DNA of 64,000 nucleotides from Spironucleus salmonicida (GCA_000497125.2 CM035316.1:128001-192000), one strand, 5' to 3'. Positions 13,574 to 27,261 are shown, counted from the first letter of the stretch. The notes: generated by a model from the sequence alone, not told the origin. Program-made: numbers and translations.

Positions 13574-14821
13574 ATGGATGTAAGACTTCTACTATTATAA
13601 TAGCTAGTATACCCTTACCCTTAGTGTATAGATTCTGCGTAGAAGTTGCCTATTAAGCCTTTATCACTTGAATTAAATTAAAAATATAGTAATTCAGTAT
13701 AACTTTTGCAAATAAGCAATTAAGAGATTATATCAAACTTTACTAAAATCCATTCAGATTATATGTACACTAAGGATACAATCAACACCTATAAATCTGT
13801 TTTGAATGAACTTACAAATATAAATTGTAAATACCAATAGGCAATAAAAGCCCCTTTAACTTTATCAATAATACGAACATAATTTGAGTTACTGTAACTC
13901 ATTAACCCTCATATCCTTCCTTATGAAATGGATAATTTTATTGCAAACAATTTGACAGATCTTTCTGAGTGTCAATTGATCTATCAAAAAATAAAAAAAT
14001 TCTATCGCTCAGCTGATATATTTCTAATTGAAAATTTCAAGTAAGAACAGTTATTAATGGAGTAATTAACTAAGAAAAGCTTTGAAAAATAACTTACAGT
14101 TTATACACTTATTAGTAAATTTAAGTAATCTTTAGATTAAATAATCGTTAATGTGAAGACGAAAGATTTTAAAGAATTACCTATTTTAATCGAATTTTAG
14201 CCATTTAGTTCGGATTTATTACAAACATCATTAGATATTATCTTTGGTGAAATTGAGAGATTTTTTAAGTAGTATTTTACATCTTTTTGGTTCGTAGTCA
14301 CTAGATAATTTGATATTGCATTTATAAAATCGAGTAAATAATATGATAAAAATCTATAAATTTCCATTATTGATGCTTTCAATATATGTATTTAGCAATT
14401 TAATGATTATACTATTGAATTATTAAAGGTAACTTAGTTGTATAATCATTTAGATTTTAATTTTTATTATACTGATTACTTAGAAAACAGACCAAGTTAG
14501 GTAAATTTAATAAATTAAATAGCTAAATTTGCAAAAAAATTCATTACAAGGAAAGATAGTAAGAATTTATTTATAGATAGTTTTTATAATTGTAAATATA
14601 ATATAAAGCAAAAACAATTTTCTTAGGAATTAATTTTTACTTTTATAGGAAGAGTTTTATTAGTTTTGAATTAGGTTGTTTGTGATTGTCTTAATATTGA
14701 CTAGGAAAAATATGTTAGCGATGTAGTTGGGTAACTAAGTATTGCAGGATAGGATGTATTTATCAAAGAAACAATCTGCTCAATGAGTAAAATGTTAGCT
14801 GAGAGTTTATCGAGAAAGTGA
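13574..14821 (+). CDS. Helical protein, possibly a vesicle-tethering (CATCHR-type) subunit, 415 aa
   Basis: ATG 13574 to TGA 14819-14821 (in AAGTGA). The product is almost wholly amphipathic helix: long L/I/F/K/Q-rich stretches, aromatic residues spread throughout, no signal peptide and no TM segment. The N-terminus begins with a leucine-rich turn, then heptad-like segments around residues 55-200. This look, a short coiled coil then a helical-bundle rod, resembles subunits of COG, exocyst or GARP tethering complexes, but I cannot assign a subunit. It follows the giant gene by 34 nt and precedes RUVBL1 by 72 nt, all on the plus strand. Confidence 0.7.
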
Positions 14822-14893
14822 CAATATTATGAATACGATATAATAATATTATGAATTTGGAAGAATTAATTTGACGAAATTTCCCTTTCACTA

Positions 14894-16216
<1,323 letters not shown>

Positions 16217-16317
16217 TCTTATAAATAATCAATATTTTAAAAGTTTATCTTTTGTATGATCTTAATTTAAAATAGCTGAATATTATTAAAAATAAAGCAT
16301 AATAAGTAAATATTTAA

Positions 16318-16629
16318 TCAGTTGGAGAACTTCTTAGCAGAATATCTCTTATATCTATCTTCAGCAGAGCGGACGCGAACTAATCTGTTATGGATGGCAC
16401 AAGAGATGCAATATTGAGTCTTGAAGTAGATCTTGGGTAATTCAAAATCTTTGATAACGATAGCACTAGAAACATCCTGCTAAATGTTGGCTTCTACAAT
16501 ATGCTTGATGGTAAAACGACGAACAATCTTATCAACGGGGCAGAGACGAGCACAATTGTGGCAATGGACTGGATCCTTGCGACCAGAGTGACCTTTATAA
16601 CGACCGTGGTTACGTCTCTTAACTGGCAT
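16318..16629 (-). CDS. RPS26: 40S ribosomal protein eS26
   Basis: The 103-residue basic protein starts MPVKRRNHGRYKG and carries the eS26 zinc-binding cysteines C23/C26 (HCHNCARL) and C74/C77 (QYCISCAIH), with IVEANIQ and LPKIYFKT segments between, as in other eukaryotes. eS26 sits near the mRNA exit channel of the small subunit. The codons are visibly richer in G/C than in neighbouring genes, as in alpha-tubulin, as expected for a highly expressed gene. Q50 is TAG. The long Pro-rich C-terminal tail of animal eS26 is absent. It is convergent with RUVBL1, with a comparatively roomy 101-nt gap. Confidence 0.96.
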
Positions 16630-16724
16630 GAGCTCAATGGAGTGGAAACGGAAAATTAAAATTATAACTAATAGTATTATTATATATTTATTTTATTAAC
16701 ATAGTATGAACGTAACATCAAAAA

Positions 16725-18767
16725 TCATATTTCACTTCTGAGAATCGCACCAACAATATCCCTCATTTTCTAATCAGTTGTTTTATCTACTTTCTATACA
16801 GATTAAACAAATTAATGATTTTTAGCTTTTTGTGTATGTTAGCTAAGGCTAAATTCTTATATTAAAGTAGGCTTTGATGACCATTTTTACCCATACCCAA
16901 AAACTTTATCTTCCACTTCTTATTGATCTTACTCTTTTTATTTTTATTTATTGACTCTAGACATAAATGAATCCAAACCTTACACTTATTATGGTTCATA
17001 AATTTATGTATTTAAATTTGTACGAACAGGGCTTTTCAGCATATGTTACTCTACTTATTCAAATTCCAGTTCTCTTTTCTTATTATTTAACATAATATTT
17101 TTCATTTGTCTTTCTTCCTCAATTTAAGCCATCAGTATATTTGTATTTTAAAAATCATAATGTGGTTACATAAGTTATGAGGATTTATTAATTTTAGGTT
17201 AAAATACTAGCTCATAATCTTCTTCCTCCTAAATATTATCTTTTAATTGTTAAATTTTTTACTATTTTTTATACATAAGAGTGACAGCATCGTCTTACAT
17301 AGTATAATTTCTAGTCTATTCACAGATTTATTCTGATACCTTATTTATTGTAGGTGTAAAAGTGCAATCTTCATCGTTAATGACATTATCATTAGTTCTA
17401 TCTTAAGAATTTTTCATATTTTTCCTAATAACCGCATCCCTGTACAATCTATCGTGAGCTTGTGAAATTTATGCCTAATTAAAATCCATGTTTTATCTAA
17501 TAGCATTTGAATGATTAATAATAGGGGTAAAACTACATTCCTATAATACTTAGTCTTATGTAGACTTAAATCTGTCTTATGCTTTGTTCTACCATATTTT
17601 AGATCTTTCATTAAAATCACCATACTATTCTGCAACAATGAGCGCTGATTTCTTATTAATACTAGGTCTAAAAATACATTCTATTTCTTCATTATTAATT
17701 TATGCAAATCTTTGTTACGATTAAGTCATTGCACGTTACTAATGACGTGTTGCCAACATATCTCTTCGTTTTTTATGGCTTTCCGTAATAGTGTTTTAAT
17801 TTAAATATGATGACTCCTCTAATTCTTTCTATTCAAAAAGTTGCTACTTTCTCCTTTCATTTTATATTTTTTCAGACATAAGTCTATCTTCAACAGGTTA
17901 GGATGAACTTTTGGTGATGTGATATTAATTAATTTTTGGTGTAAATGTACAGTCTTTAAATTTTTCTCTCTGAATATCATATTTATGTTATTCTCTTTAT
18001 TATAATATTTATTATTATTATAAGTATAATCTATTAGTTGTATCTTCCACAGAAGTAGATTTTTACCTACCATAACTAGAAATTTAAGGTGTAAATGTGC
18101 ATTCTTTCATTTAATTTTTTTCTTATTCTTTTTTTAGTTATTCTATCTTTTACACTGTCTTTATTGATCTAATAGGAGTAGATGGTCTAGACTTCGATTT
18201 GGCTCTATAAATCATTTGTTCACTTTGTGTCTTAAATACCTGAGGTTACTCATACATTGTTATTGTCGGTTCGGAGCGAGAAATTTCTTATTATTCGTTT
18301 TTGACTTTTACCACATTTGGCTTTTTGGCTGCAGATTATTTTGCTGATGCAGAAATTTAACTTTATTTAATCTTTATATCAGGTGTCCTTTACTTTCTTT
18401 TGTTCTTTTGAATTTCTTAGACTTAAGGTTTTTAAACAGCAGCTTTTACAAGGGTTTTTTCTGAGTCTTTACTGTATTAGATTTTTGCTGGAAAATTTTA
18501 TTAGACAACATTTACTTTATTCAGAATAGTAATATTTTCTTAAGTAATTTGAGAAGTTATGCCATTTTATGTAATCTTAGACCGATTTATATTAAGTTAA
18601 TCCTTGATAGTTGAACTGGATACATTTAATGCAATATCTTAATTATAAGACGACTATTTTTAACTAAAAATTGAATAATCCTAATCATTTGCAGCTAAAA
18701 ATTCCTCGCATCGTCGGATTGATGCCTCAACTTCATCTAGATCCATATTATCTAAACTGATATTCAT
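16725..18767 (-). CDS. F-x-P-x-I repeat protein, probably cytoskeletal, 680 aa
   Basis: I checked the minus frame row by row: no TGA between the ATG at 18767 and the stop at 16725-16727. After an acidic N-terminus and a K/Q/S-rich linker (about residues 80-215), a short motif of the form (E/D)-C-(T/S/I)-F-x-P-x-I recurs six times, at about residues 222, 272, 363, 410, 467 and 519 (last copy ELVFQPKI). Copies are separated by roughly 45-90 residues of charged helical sequence with R/K/E/Q heptads. Such widely spaced F-x-P-x-I motifs occur in many protist cytoskeletal and flagellar proteins, usually without assigned biochemical function. The C-terminus is basic. It shares a 109-nt divergent upstream region with the C9orf72-like gene. 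Confidence 0.85.
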
Positions 18768-18876
18768 TAAAAAATTAAAGCGGTATAGATTAATATATAG
18801 TAATACTTCAAATCGGAAAACTATACTTCTACTTTATTTATAAATATATATTACATCAAACTTAAAATAATAGTAA

Positions 18877-20835
18877 ATGAGTAATTAGTATTTTCCGTTA
18901 AAAACGAAATTTATATAAGAATTTATAATATTAGTAAGCCAAAAGGATATTTTATAACCACTTTGGTCTTGGTAATATGAAAAATAGTAAACTGACAAAA
19001 AAATTATTACAGCATAACATTTATAGAAGATTTATATTCAAAATGGGTTTTCTAGCTCATTTAATAAACAAACTCTATATACTTAAAATACTATTATATA
19101 CTAACAATAGATTTGTAATTTGCAACTAGACTTCCTATCTCACTTTCATAATAATTTTGATTAGAATCTATAATATAAGGTGGTTATTTCGGCTATAGTT
19201 GATGAATTTGCTGTTAAAAATATTCCATTACAGCTAATTGATAGAATTATGAGGGGTCAATTCTAATAAATATGCATTATTTTAAAAAATTTATTGCCTT
19301 AAGATAATATAAACATAATAAGACATATTATAGGTTAAAAAGTTGAATATATAGAAAAATAATATATTTAGTAATTTACAAATGAAATTAGACTAAACAA
19401 AAAGGATAATGAATTAGTTACGGATATTAAATTCACGCTCAATGAACAAATATAAAGATCTTAGAAATTAAGTTGTTAAACTTTATAATTTGTTAATATG
19501 TTATCTTCAACAAAATTAGACTAACAGAGTTTAAGATCATACTCAATGAATACTAGTAGTGTAGAAAATGCAGATAATATTTCAATAACTCAAATTCAAT
19601 ATTAATAAGCATCAATAGAGGATATTAATTTTAATCAAACATTTTCTGATGAAAGAAAATAAGACGATTTAGTGGAATTCTAAATTATTAATAATTTAGC
19701 TATTTATACATATATTAATAAAACATATTCAACACCATTAACTATTTGGGATTTATTTGATCCTAAATATGTACATAAGACTATTATTGGGGAGCTTATG
19801 TAAAATCTTAAGGATCTTTCCTTACTAACAAGGTATTAAACTAGATTTATTCATAATGAGAAATCTGTATCCTATTAGTCTGTATTATATTCTTAAAAAT
19901 AAATTGAAATGTAAATTAGTAATATTATTGATCAGTAGTATATTATTAAATTGATAGAAAGCTTTATTATATCAAATTATAATTTAGTAATTATTGGATC
20001 TCCACCTATTGCAAATTTGCTAGCAAGGTCATTATAATTACTATTACCACCAAGATTAAGATAGAATGTGTAATTTTGTTAAACTGTTCCTTGTAATTTA
20101 TTTATTTGTGATTCTTAGGTTGTAGATTTTAAATAATTTATCGAATTTCCAAATTAGAGTACAGAAATATATTATTAATCAGATAAAGTGGTAGTCAATA
20201 CTGAAAAAAATTTATTTTACACAAAAGAGTAATGCGAATGTGGAAATTATAAACACGGGCAATTAATTTCGTAATGTTGTTCTATTCAATCACTTTCTGT
20301 AGATATAGATTTTTATAACAACATTGACTATCTTATCAATTCTACTTAGTAATTATTACTAACTATTATTGGTTGTATTAAAGAAAAATCAATAATTAAC
20401 CTTGGAAATTAAAAAATATTTAAATAAGTTGCCGAGAAGGTTCAGTTATATTCATCTTATGGTAATACTATAGCACTTAAACATATATTGGAAGCATTTA
20501 CTTGTTAATTATAGTATACTACTTCACAATCTATTTTACCTTAATCAATGATTTGTTAATATCAGTATTTATTTGGATATATAACTTTACAAAGGAAAAA
20601 GGCATTATATTACACAATTAGTCTAGAAGAACTTTTAAAAAATTTAGATGATACTTAGTAAAATAATTTTGTATAAAAGTAGTATTAATTAATTGTTAAA
20701 CGCTGTATCTAGTTGTATCCACAACAAATTTAAGAATTCATATAATTTAAATATTTGTTAGAATATTATTTCCCTGGAATTGTTTAATATCTTGAAGATA
20801 GATAACAAATTCCATTATCAATAAGCTAAATGTGA
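18877..20835 (+). CDS. Divergent C9orf72-like (DENN-type) protein, 652 aa
   Basis: ATG 18877 to TGA 20833-20835. Two blocks resemble C9orf72 in order and relative position. Around residues 369-396, a hydrophobic strand LVIIGSPP is followed by NLLARSLQLLLPP, like the animal segment with CSVVVGSS then a LFLTP helix. Around residues 545-590, a Q-Y-L-F-G-Y helix then LQRKKALYYT corresponds to the LVLHRKALTLI helix before the C-terminal domain. A VDIDF segment lies between them, as VDVDV does in animals. In animals C9orf72 pairs with SMCR8 and acts in Rab/Arf GTPase regulation and autophagy. Q/N-rich insertions lengthen this copy beyond the usual 480 or so residues. Sequence identity is low; FLCN/FNIP or another DENN protein is the main alternative. 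Confidence 0.5.
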
Positions 20836-20853
20836 TATTTAATAAATATACCA

Positions 20854-21378
20854 ATGACTCATATTTAACCACCAATATTAGTATACTTCAGTTCGCATTT
20901 TACTTATTTATTCTTTTCCTCTATTAAATTGATGATTTATTTAAAGTATAACAGACGGTTAATTATTAAATAATTTTTACAATATTTATAAGAACTAGTA
21001 CTAAATTATACTTTAAAATGACAGTTTAGTTAAGTGTTTGGACTACAATATTATTCTTTTTCTGATTGTTACGAGGAAAAGCTATACAGAGATTTGTAGT
21101 GCTGTTAATTAAATGAAATTATTAATTATTATGTTATATTAGAATTAGATTTATTAAGACTTCATTAAATTGGATTTTATGTTTATAAATTCTAAATAAA
21201 ATTTAGTGCTTATATATGTTATATGACATTGCTACCATATTGTTATGAATAAACAGTAATAATATTAAATTCAGTTTAGAATTTTATAAATATCTAGATT
21301 AACAGATTATTTAATATCTCTTACTAAATTTATCGCTATAGTGTTGACATTATACTGAAATTTTGACAGGGCATTTGA
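20854..21378 (+). CDS. Putative small gene with two 27-nt introns (or readthrough/decayed frame)
   Basis: A frame from ATG 20854 is interrupted by TGA at 21019 and 21364. Each TGA lies in a 27-nt, phase-0 GT...AG segment (20998-21024 and 21343-21369), and both segments share ATTATACT near the middle and TGACAG at the end. Removing them gives join(20854..20997, 21025..21342, 21370..21378), about 156 residues, mostly hydrophobic and aromatic helix (Y, F, L, I) with a cysteine-containing middle; no family is recognised. Alternatives are a readthrough or decaying gene, or chance open frames in AT-rich DNA, since runs of about 110 codons without TGA are not rare here. A competing minus frame at 20888-21238 looks less protein-like. 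Confidence 0.35.
20998..21024 (+). other. Candidate 27-nt spliceosomal intron 1
   Basis: Begins GTACTAA, has ATTATACT in the centre and ends TGACAG. Nine codons long in phase 0, so splicing removes the in-frame TGA at 21019 without changing the frame. Confidence 0.35.
21343..21369 (+). other. Candidate 27-nt spliceosomal intron 2
   Basis: Begins GTTGAC, has the same ATTATACT core as the first candidate and the same TGACAG end. Removal deletes the in-frame TGA at 21364 and leaves two more codons before TGA 21376-21378. Confidence 0.35.
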
Positions 21379-21466
21379 AAATTATAGTGTAAATAGATAT
21401 ATTATTTTAACATATAATAATATTAATAATATTAATATCATTTATTATTATTATTTATTATTATCT

Positions 21467-24418
21467 ATGTCAATTTTTGAATTCCGCAAAAAGTAAATGG
21501 ATAATTTGTAAAGAATTAAAACACTAATCTAAATGCGTTAACCACGTATTAAAGACTTTCTTAAACCATTTGATAAACTTAATCATGGTTTTGTAACGTT
21601 TACATAATTTCTAAGAGCATTAGAATAGGCTAATATTCAGCTTAATACCGCTGAATCTCAGGCTTGCGTAAATATGTTTGGCACTAATAATGAAATAAAT
21701 TATCTAGATGCTATTAAGTTTTTCAATTAGCCGTCATCTGATCCTAGAATGGCATCAACTCATGGTTCCTTGGCGGGTATCACAGCTAGCTTTGGTGAAG
21801 GATTAGAGGATAAATATGATCAAGAAACAGAAGATATTATTGAATTCTTAAAAGAAGGATGTAGAAAACGACCAGTTATTGGCAAATCCTTTTTCTTAGA
21901 TTACGATTCTATGAAGGATGGCATTATTGTAGCAAATTAATTTGCAAGAGGTTTATCAGTCATGTATTGGGCAGTTTTTAGAAGATATCCGACATAATAA
22001 GAGTTAGACAAATTAATTTATAGATTTTGGGTCAATAGACTTGTTCATCAGAATATGTAAGACTTCGATTTTGAAGCTAAAACTAATCAATCTAGAGAAG
22101 TAGATTATCGCTCATTTATTAAAGCTGTTGGTGCATCTGGACCTGGTGAAGGTGTCCCTGACGTATATATCCCACCACCAAAGTCAAATGATCCATCTTT
22201 CAAATTATTTAGAGATACTATTCCTGACAATTCACCAGAAAAAGCCTTTGAATAGATTAAAATTGCTTAGGAGAAGTTTAGATTTGATTATAAAGCATTT
22301 TTATAATCGAGAGATAAGAGAAAATTAGGTATTATCCAACTAAAAGAATTTATATCCGGCTGTGTGGATGCAGTTCCTGATTTTAAGCGTATCGGATTAG
22401 AATAAAATGACTTTAAATAGGCTGCATCTATGTTTATTGACTATGAAGCAATGGAAAAGGCAACATATACAAAACTTCAATAGACGTAACTCTAAAAGAA
22501 TATTTTAAATGAAGATTTGTGTATAATTAACTATAGAAAATTCTTAGAAACGTTACTAAACCTTCCTAATGTAAATTAGGCAGCATAGGCTGGGATTTAG
22601 AACAACTTATAAACTCTTAAGAAATGCGACAAACATCCTTCTTAACTACCTACTATTAAAACTATCAGAGATTACTTAATTGAACATCCCGTTTTGCTTA
22701 GACAGGAATTTTAAAAATTCGACCGACGTGTTACTGGAAAAGTATCAGGATAGTAATTTAAATAGGTTTTAGCTTAAGCAATTTAGGTATTTTCACCATT
22801 TGTAGAAGCAGAAGAAGAAGATTTAAGACATTCTGCAAAGTTTATCAGATAGAATACTGGAATTACTTTCGAGGAACTATAAAAGGTTTGCAATTTTTAT
22901 TCAGTAGAGACTGTTTCTGGATTAGGTAGTACTGATGTATATAGTGCAGGCCCTGACCAGCTTATTAATAGTGGATTTTTAGTTGATTATATTACATTTT
23001 TAAAAGATGTGGAAGCAGAAGTTGGAGATTATATACCTTCAGTTCCTACATAGCAAAGATATGCAATTATTAATTAACTTAAAATACAACCAGTTAATTA
23101 AGTTTTATGGTTAATTGCTGATTCGTTAGGTACTCGTCATTTAAAACTATCCGATTGCTTAAATTAGGGTGAACCTGGTAGTACTAAATGGAATAGAACT
23201 ATATATGGAAGACTTGGAGCAAGAAAAGTATAATCTAGTCTTAGCAACATATTAGAAGTTATACTAAATGATAATTAACTTGCTAGTCTTGCATTTGCCT
23301 TCCCTCCTTAAGACGGTATTAAAATTTCAAGTTTACTGCCATAATCTTAATACCTCGAAGATGGTATATTATTGCCTAACTAAACTAGAGAAGTTGATCT
23401 TTAAAAAATATTAGATAAAGTTGAAATCTCTATTAAAGACTTCACAACTAACATGAAAGAAATTACTGATATCTGGAAACCAGCTAGAGTTACAGGTATT
23501 TCATTCAAATAAGAAAATGCTCTTGCTGATGAAATAGTTGTGAAATAAGAAAAAGACAAAGAACGCGAAGGAATGGAAGTTGTTTCCATTGCCGTCAAAC
23601 ATATGTAGGATCTTACAGAAGGCAAAGAGTTTAACGATTTGGTCCTTGATCAGGTATTAACTATTTAAGGTACATAGGTATCTACTGCTGAATTATTATA
23701 ATATATTAAAAATCCATAAAATGCTCAAACCTAAATTTAAAAAGCAGCAGCTTGTATTCTTGCATTATATTTAGAGTTACATATTCGTGCGGCTAATCCT
23801 GCTCCAGAATTCAGAGAATTTGATAAATTACGTTAAGGGTTTGTTACTCCTGATTAATTTTCGAGATCATTTGTTTTAGCTACCATGGGCCATTTGATTA
23901 ATAAATATCCTAAATCTTTCAATGAACTTACCTAGCTTTATGTCAATAAATAAGCAGGTAGATTTTTAGGAATGGTGGATTATGCTACAATGTTAAGAGA
24001 ATTAGGAAAACCTCCTCCAAACTCTGTATTTGTAAGTTTATAAGACCAGGAAAGTAACGTAAAAGCGGCTCCTAAGTTACATGATTATTAAACTGTTGCA
24101 AATGAAACACAATAAGAATAGGATGAGTCCAATTATCATGCTTCTTTATAAGGTGTTTTGAAAGACTTATCTGTATTTTGCTATAAATATAGACCTAAGC
24201 TTAGAGATTACTTCCTAGACTTTGATAAGAGAAGATCTGGTGTGTGTGAAGCTAGTAAATTAGGCGCTGCTTTAAGCTAATTTAATTTTATTATTAACAA
24301 TCAATAAGAAAATACTCTACTTTAATCATTTAAGAGCTCAAGATTTGGTTTCAATGATTGTTTCGAATGGAGATAATTTATAGAGGAGCTTGAGAAGGTC
24401 ACAGGATTTAGACTTTGA
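21467..24418 (+). CDS. Large EF-hand-type repeat protein, 983 aa
   Basis: ATG 21467 to TGA 24416-24418. Several helix-loop-helix units with degenerate EF loops recur: FDKLNHGFVTFTQFLRALE near residue 45, DKRKLGIIQLKEFI near 290, FDRRVTGKVSGQQFKQVL near 420, FDKLRQGFVTPDQFSRSF near 790 and FDKRRSGVCEASKLGAAL near 925. The shape RxxDFFxxFDxxxxGxVxxxxF is typical of large EF-hand proteins found across ciliates and other protists. Most loops lack the full set of Ca-binding acids and the final Glu, so many are probably structural. Between the units are soluble globular stretches without TM helices. Codons are slightly more G/C-rich than in neighbouring unknown genes, suggesting good expression. 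A GAGTGA motif lies 2 nt into the 3' side of the stop. Cellular role unknown. Confidence 0.85.
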
Positions 24419-24475
24419 GTGAAGGGAAATTAATATATTATATAGATATAATAATATTTACTTCTTTAAAATTTA

Positions 24476-25600
24476 ATGAACTAGCAAGTATTGGATTATT
24501 ATCGTACATTTTAGTTAACAACTGAACATTAGTCTGATATTTGGGATATTATAGAATAAAGGGCTGTCTCTCTAGATCAAACAAAATTTCATTGGTTTGT
24601 TAGATTATAATCATTAATCTTTGTTACGGACTAAATTATGAAGGATTAGAGTACAACCCTTGAAGCAGAATTTTTAGCTACTAAACTTAAAGGTTAAATT
24701 ATCTCTCTTATCTAAGAAAACAAGCCTAACTATTAATCACCTTTAATATAACTTATAACAAAATTTATATTAAATGCACCTGCAGCTATATATACTGAGT
24801 AGCTTACTTTATTATGCTATTTATAGCATAATAGTTTCAGCGAATTTTTAAATATTCTTTTATATTTCCCCGTTGATGGGGGTATATTAGGACAATTATT
24901 AGATCATTTTAGTGAATCGCAGACATAATAAGTCTTAAATAATGTTTAAATATATGTAAATAATAGCAAATTTTCTGAGCATTTATTATCTGGATAGTAT
25001 AATATGTAAATTGCATAGATTTATCACTCATAAGATATGAAATAAGTGGAACAACTATAAGACACTTATGAAGAAGAAGGACAAACTATAGTATTACTTA
25101 AGTAAGCTGAAAATTTAGTAGGAAGTGTAGAATACAATCCTATTTAGTAATCTTCGGTATATAATAAAGATTTATATAATGAAAATTTATCGTTAATAAA
25201 AAAGATTTAAGAATATGAAGATACTGTAAGAATTTTGCAGTAAGATTCTCCACAAAATTAAGTATAATAATTACAATTAGAGTTGGCATAAACACGACAT
25301 GCATTTGATTAACTGATGAATAAATATTAAAACTAAAAATAATATACATAGGAGCTTGAATTCAAATCCAAATAATATAATGATAAAATCCTCTAATTTA
25401 AATAGTTATTTGAGTAAGCTAATCAAAGGTATGAAGACATGAAAAGAGTTGCTAATGAACGTATTTCATAGCTGAGATAAGGTACTGGTGATTCAACAGA
25501 ATTGGAAGCTGCTCGTTAAGAAATAACTAAATTAAAAAGCGAAAAAGCTTAGCTCAGCGATATAACTAAGAAACTTATTAGCAAATTAAATAATAAGTGA
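24476..25600 (+). CDS. Hypothetical protein: helical N-terminal domain plus C-terminal coiled coil, 374 aa
   Basis: ATG 24476 to AAGTGA 25596-25600. Residues 1-180 form a helical, leucine-rich domain with several aromatic residues and a PVDGGILGQLL turn. From about residue 225 to the end the protein is Q/E/K/L-rich with heptads and no prolines, a long coiled coil ending LKSEKAQLSDITKKLIS. Such a head-plus-coil layout is common in centrosomal or intraflagellar-transport-type proteins, but no family motif is recognised. It follows the EF-hand gene by 57 nt on the same strand and precedes the next gene by 55 nt, with AT-rich spacers. Confidence 0.8.
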
Positions 25601-25655
25601 ACCATTATTACTTATTATATTTTATATTATGGTATATTATAAGTTAATAATTAAA

Positions 25656-26486
25656 ATGGGCATAATAGAGTAATTAGATATAATTATTGAATAGCTTACA
25701 GATACAAGTAATATATCTAGCTAAGAGCTTTCAAAGTTATTAAATGAATTACAATTAATATAGAAAAGATCATAGTAATAAAATATTGAGCTATCAGAGG
25801 AAATAATTATTTAAAAATTATTAGCTAAATCAGTGTAATAATCTTCCGTAATAGTTATTTAAAAATTACTTAAATAGATGAGATCTTAGAAATTATTTAA
25901 AATTGATAAGCTATTTAATAAAATCCGAGATTAGAATTAAAATATTATTATACATCAGATATCAGACTCTGGAATAAAAATAATTGGTTAAAATTTCATT
26001 TCATTAGCACCAGATTTGCTAAATGATTAATTCTTTGTTAAAAAATAGATTAAAAATAAAAATATTGAGTTAGAATATTAATAGCGATAAACTACAGCTC
26101 CAGCCCAGTTTAAGGCAAGCTAATGGGAATAAGAGAGAAAATAAAGTATTTTGAAGTATTTATAACAGATAAATGGTAGTGGATATATTAGAGCTTTATT
26201 ATCAAAAAATATAACAGAAACAGCTTTAAATATTTTTAATACTAGTTAGTTAATAGCAGAGGGTCATATTTTTATTTAAAATATTAGTAAAGATGATGCA
26301 CTATAAATAGACCAATAATTATTTCATTCCAATTAACCGTTTGAGGAGACAAGAATTTTTGTGGGACAAGTTGATCAATAAATTCTGAAAGAAACAAAAG
26401 GATAGGTTTTTTCTATTAGTGTAAATAATGAACAGTTTAGATATTGGAAAACATAATATGAAAATATAACTGAGTTTACTTTTTGA
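25656..26486 (+). CDS. Hypothetical protein, 276 aa
   Basis: ATG 25656 to TGA 26484-26486. The first 100 residues are a charged coiled-coil-like helix (many E, Q, L, K); the remainder looks globular with alternating hydrophobics and several aromatics (EETRIFVGQVDQQILK, FRYWKTQYENI). There is no signal peptide, TM helix or Cys/His motif. I recognise no family. It converges on the CAF1 gene with 13 nt between the stops, so their 3' ends almost certainly overlap as transcripts. Confidence 0.75.
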
Positions 26487-26499
26487 TCATAAAACCATC

Positions 26500-27261
26500 T
26501 CACTCATCTTCAAGACCATAGACTTTACGATCGAATTCTAACAAAGGTTTTAACTTTTAGGATTTAGTCCATATTCCAATTGTTACCAACGCATCAGAAC
26601 CAGCTTAATGTTGTATACCTTCTCTACATACTCCATAATAACTTGCTAAGGTTTAAAGTGAACTTTCCCACTTTTCTACTAATTTTAGATCAAAATAATG
26701 TGGAAATAATGTTTCAGCTAATATACTAAATTCAGAAAAAGAACAAGGTAGGGCGGTCAAAGTAGCTGATTTAAGCAAATATCCTAAATCACAAAATCCA
26801 TGAAAGTAAATCCACTTTATCTTATTGTTAAATAATAGTCCACTAGACATAAAATGATATGAAAACTTAATTGGACTAATACCTTCCTATAGAAGTCTAT
26901 CAAAAGGCACTTCATGTCTTTCTAATAATTAAATTGATGACTCTTATCCTATATCATTAAGTTTGTCATATTAAAAATTAAATTAGAATGTTGAAGGATT
27001 GGGCTGATTACCATAGGAATCCGATAGAGAAATGCCCAATTAAATAAGTTTTAGGTTATCAATATTTATCTTAAATTTACCATATCGGGTAAGTTATCGA
27101 GGCAGATGTCGTTGATTGGTTCGTCCTGTAAGTTAGTCTACATCTTCAAAATAACCAGGAAATTCAGTATCTACACCTAGCAGTGGATATTTATCAACCA
27201 ATCTAGACATAAGTCTAAAAGATTCATCTAAATTATATGAATAGACCTCTTAAATAGTCAT
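26500..27261 (-). CDS. CAF1: CCR4-NOT deadenylase catalytic subunit CAF1/POP2
   Basis: The 253-residue product is a DEDD-family 3'-5' exoribonuclease that shortens mRNA poly(A) tails as part of CCR4-NOT. Exo motifs: GVDTEFPGYF with D31 and E33; WIYFHGFCDLGYLLK with D158 (YDFGY in most relatives, CDLGY here); QAGSDALVT with D223. Intervening blocks such as LKLIQLGISLSDSYGN, STFQFNFQYD and FDLKLVEKW match the CNOT7/Pop2 arrangement. Length is slightly short of the animal protein but domain-complete. It heads a run of three minus-strand genes (26500-29305) separated by 52 and 120 nt. The stop is in GAGTGA. Confidence 0.95.

Noticed and set aside
20888-21238. 116-codon minus-strand ORF
   Set aside because: Composition is low-complexity N/K/I/Q with no motif; the plus-strand reading with two matching 27-nt introns is more coherent, although neither is proven.
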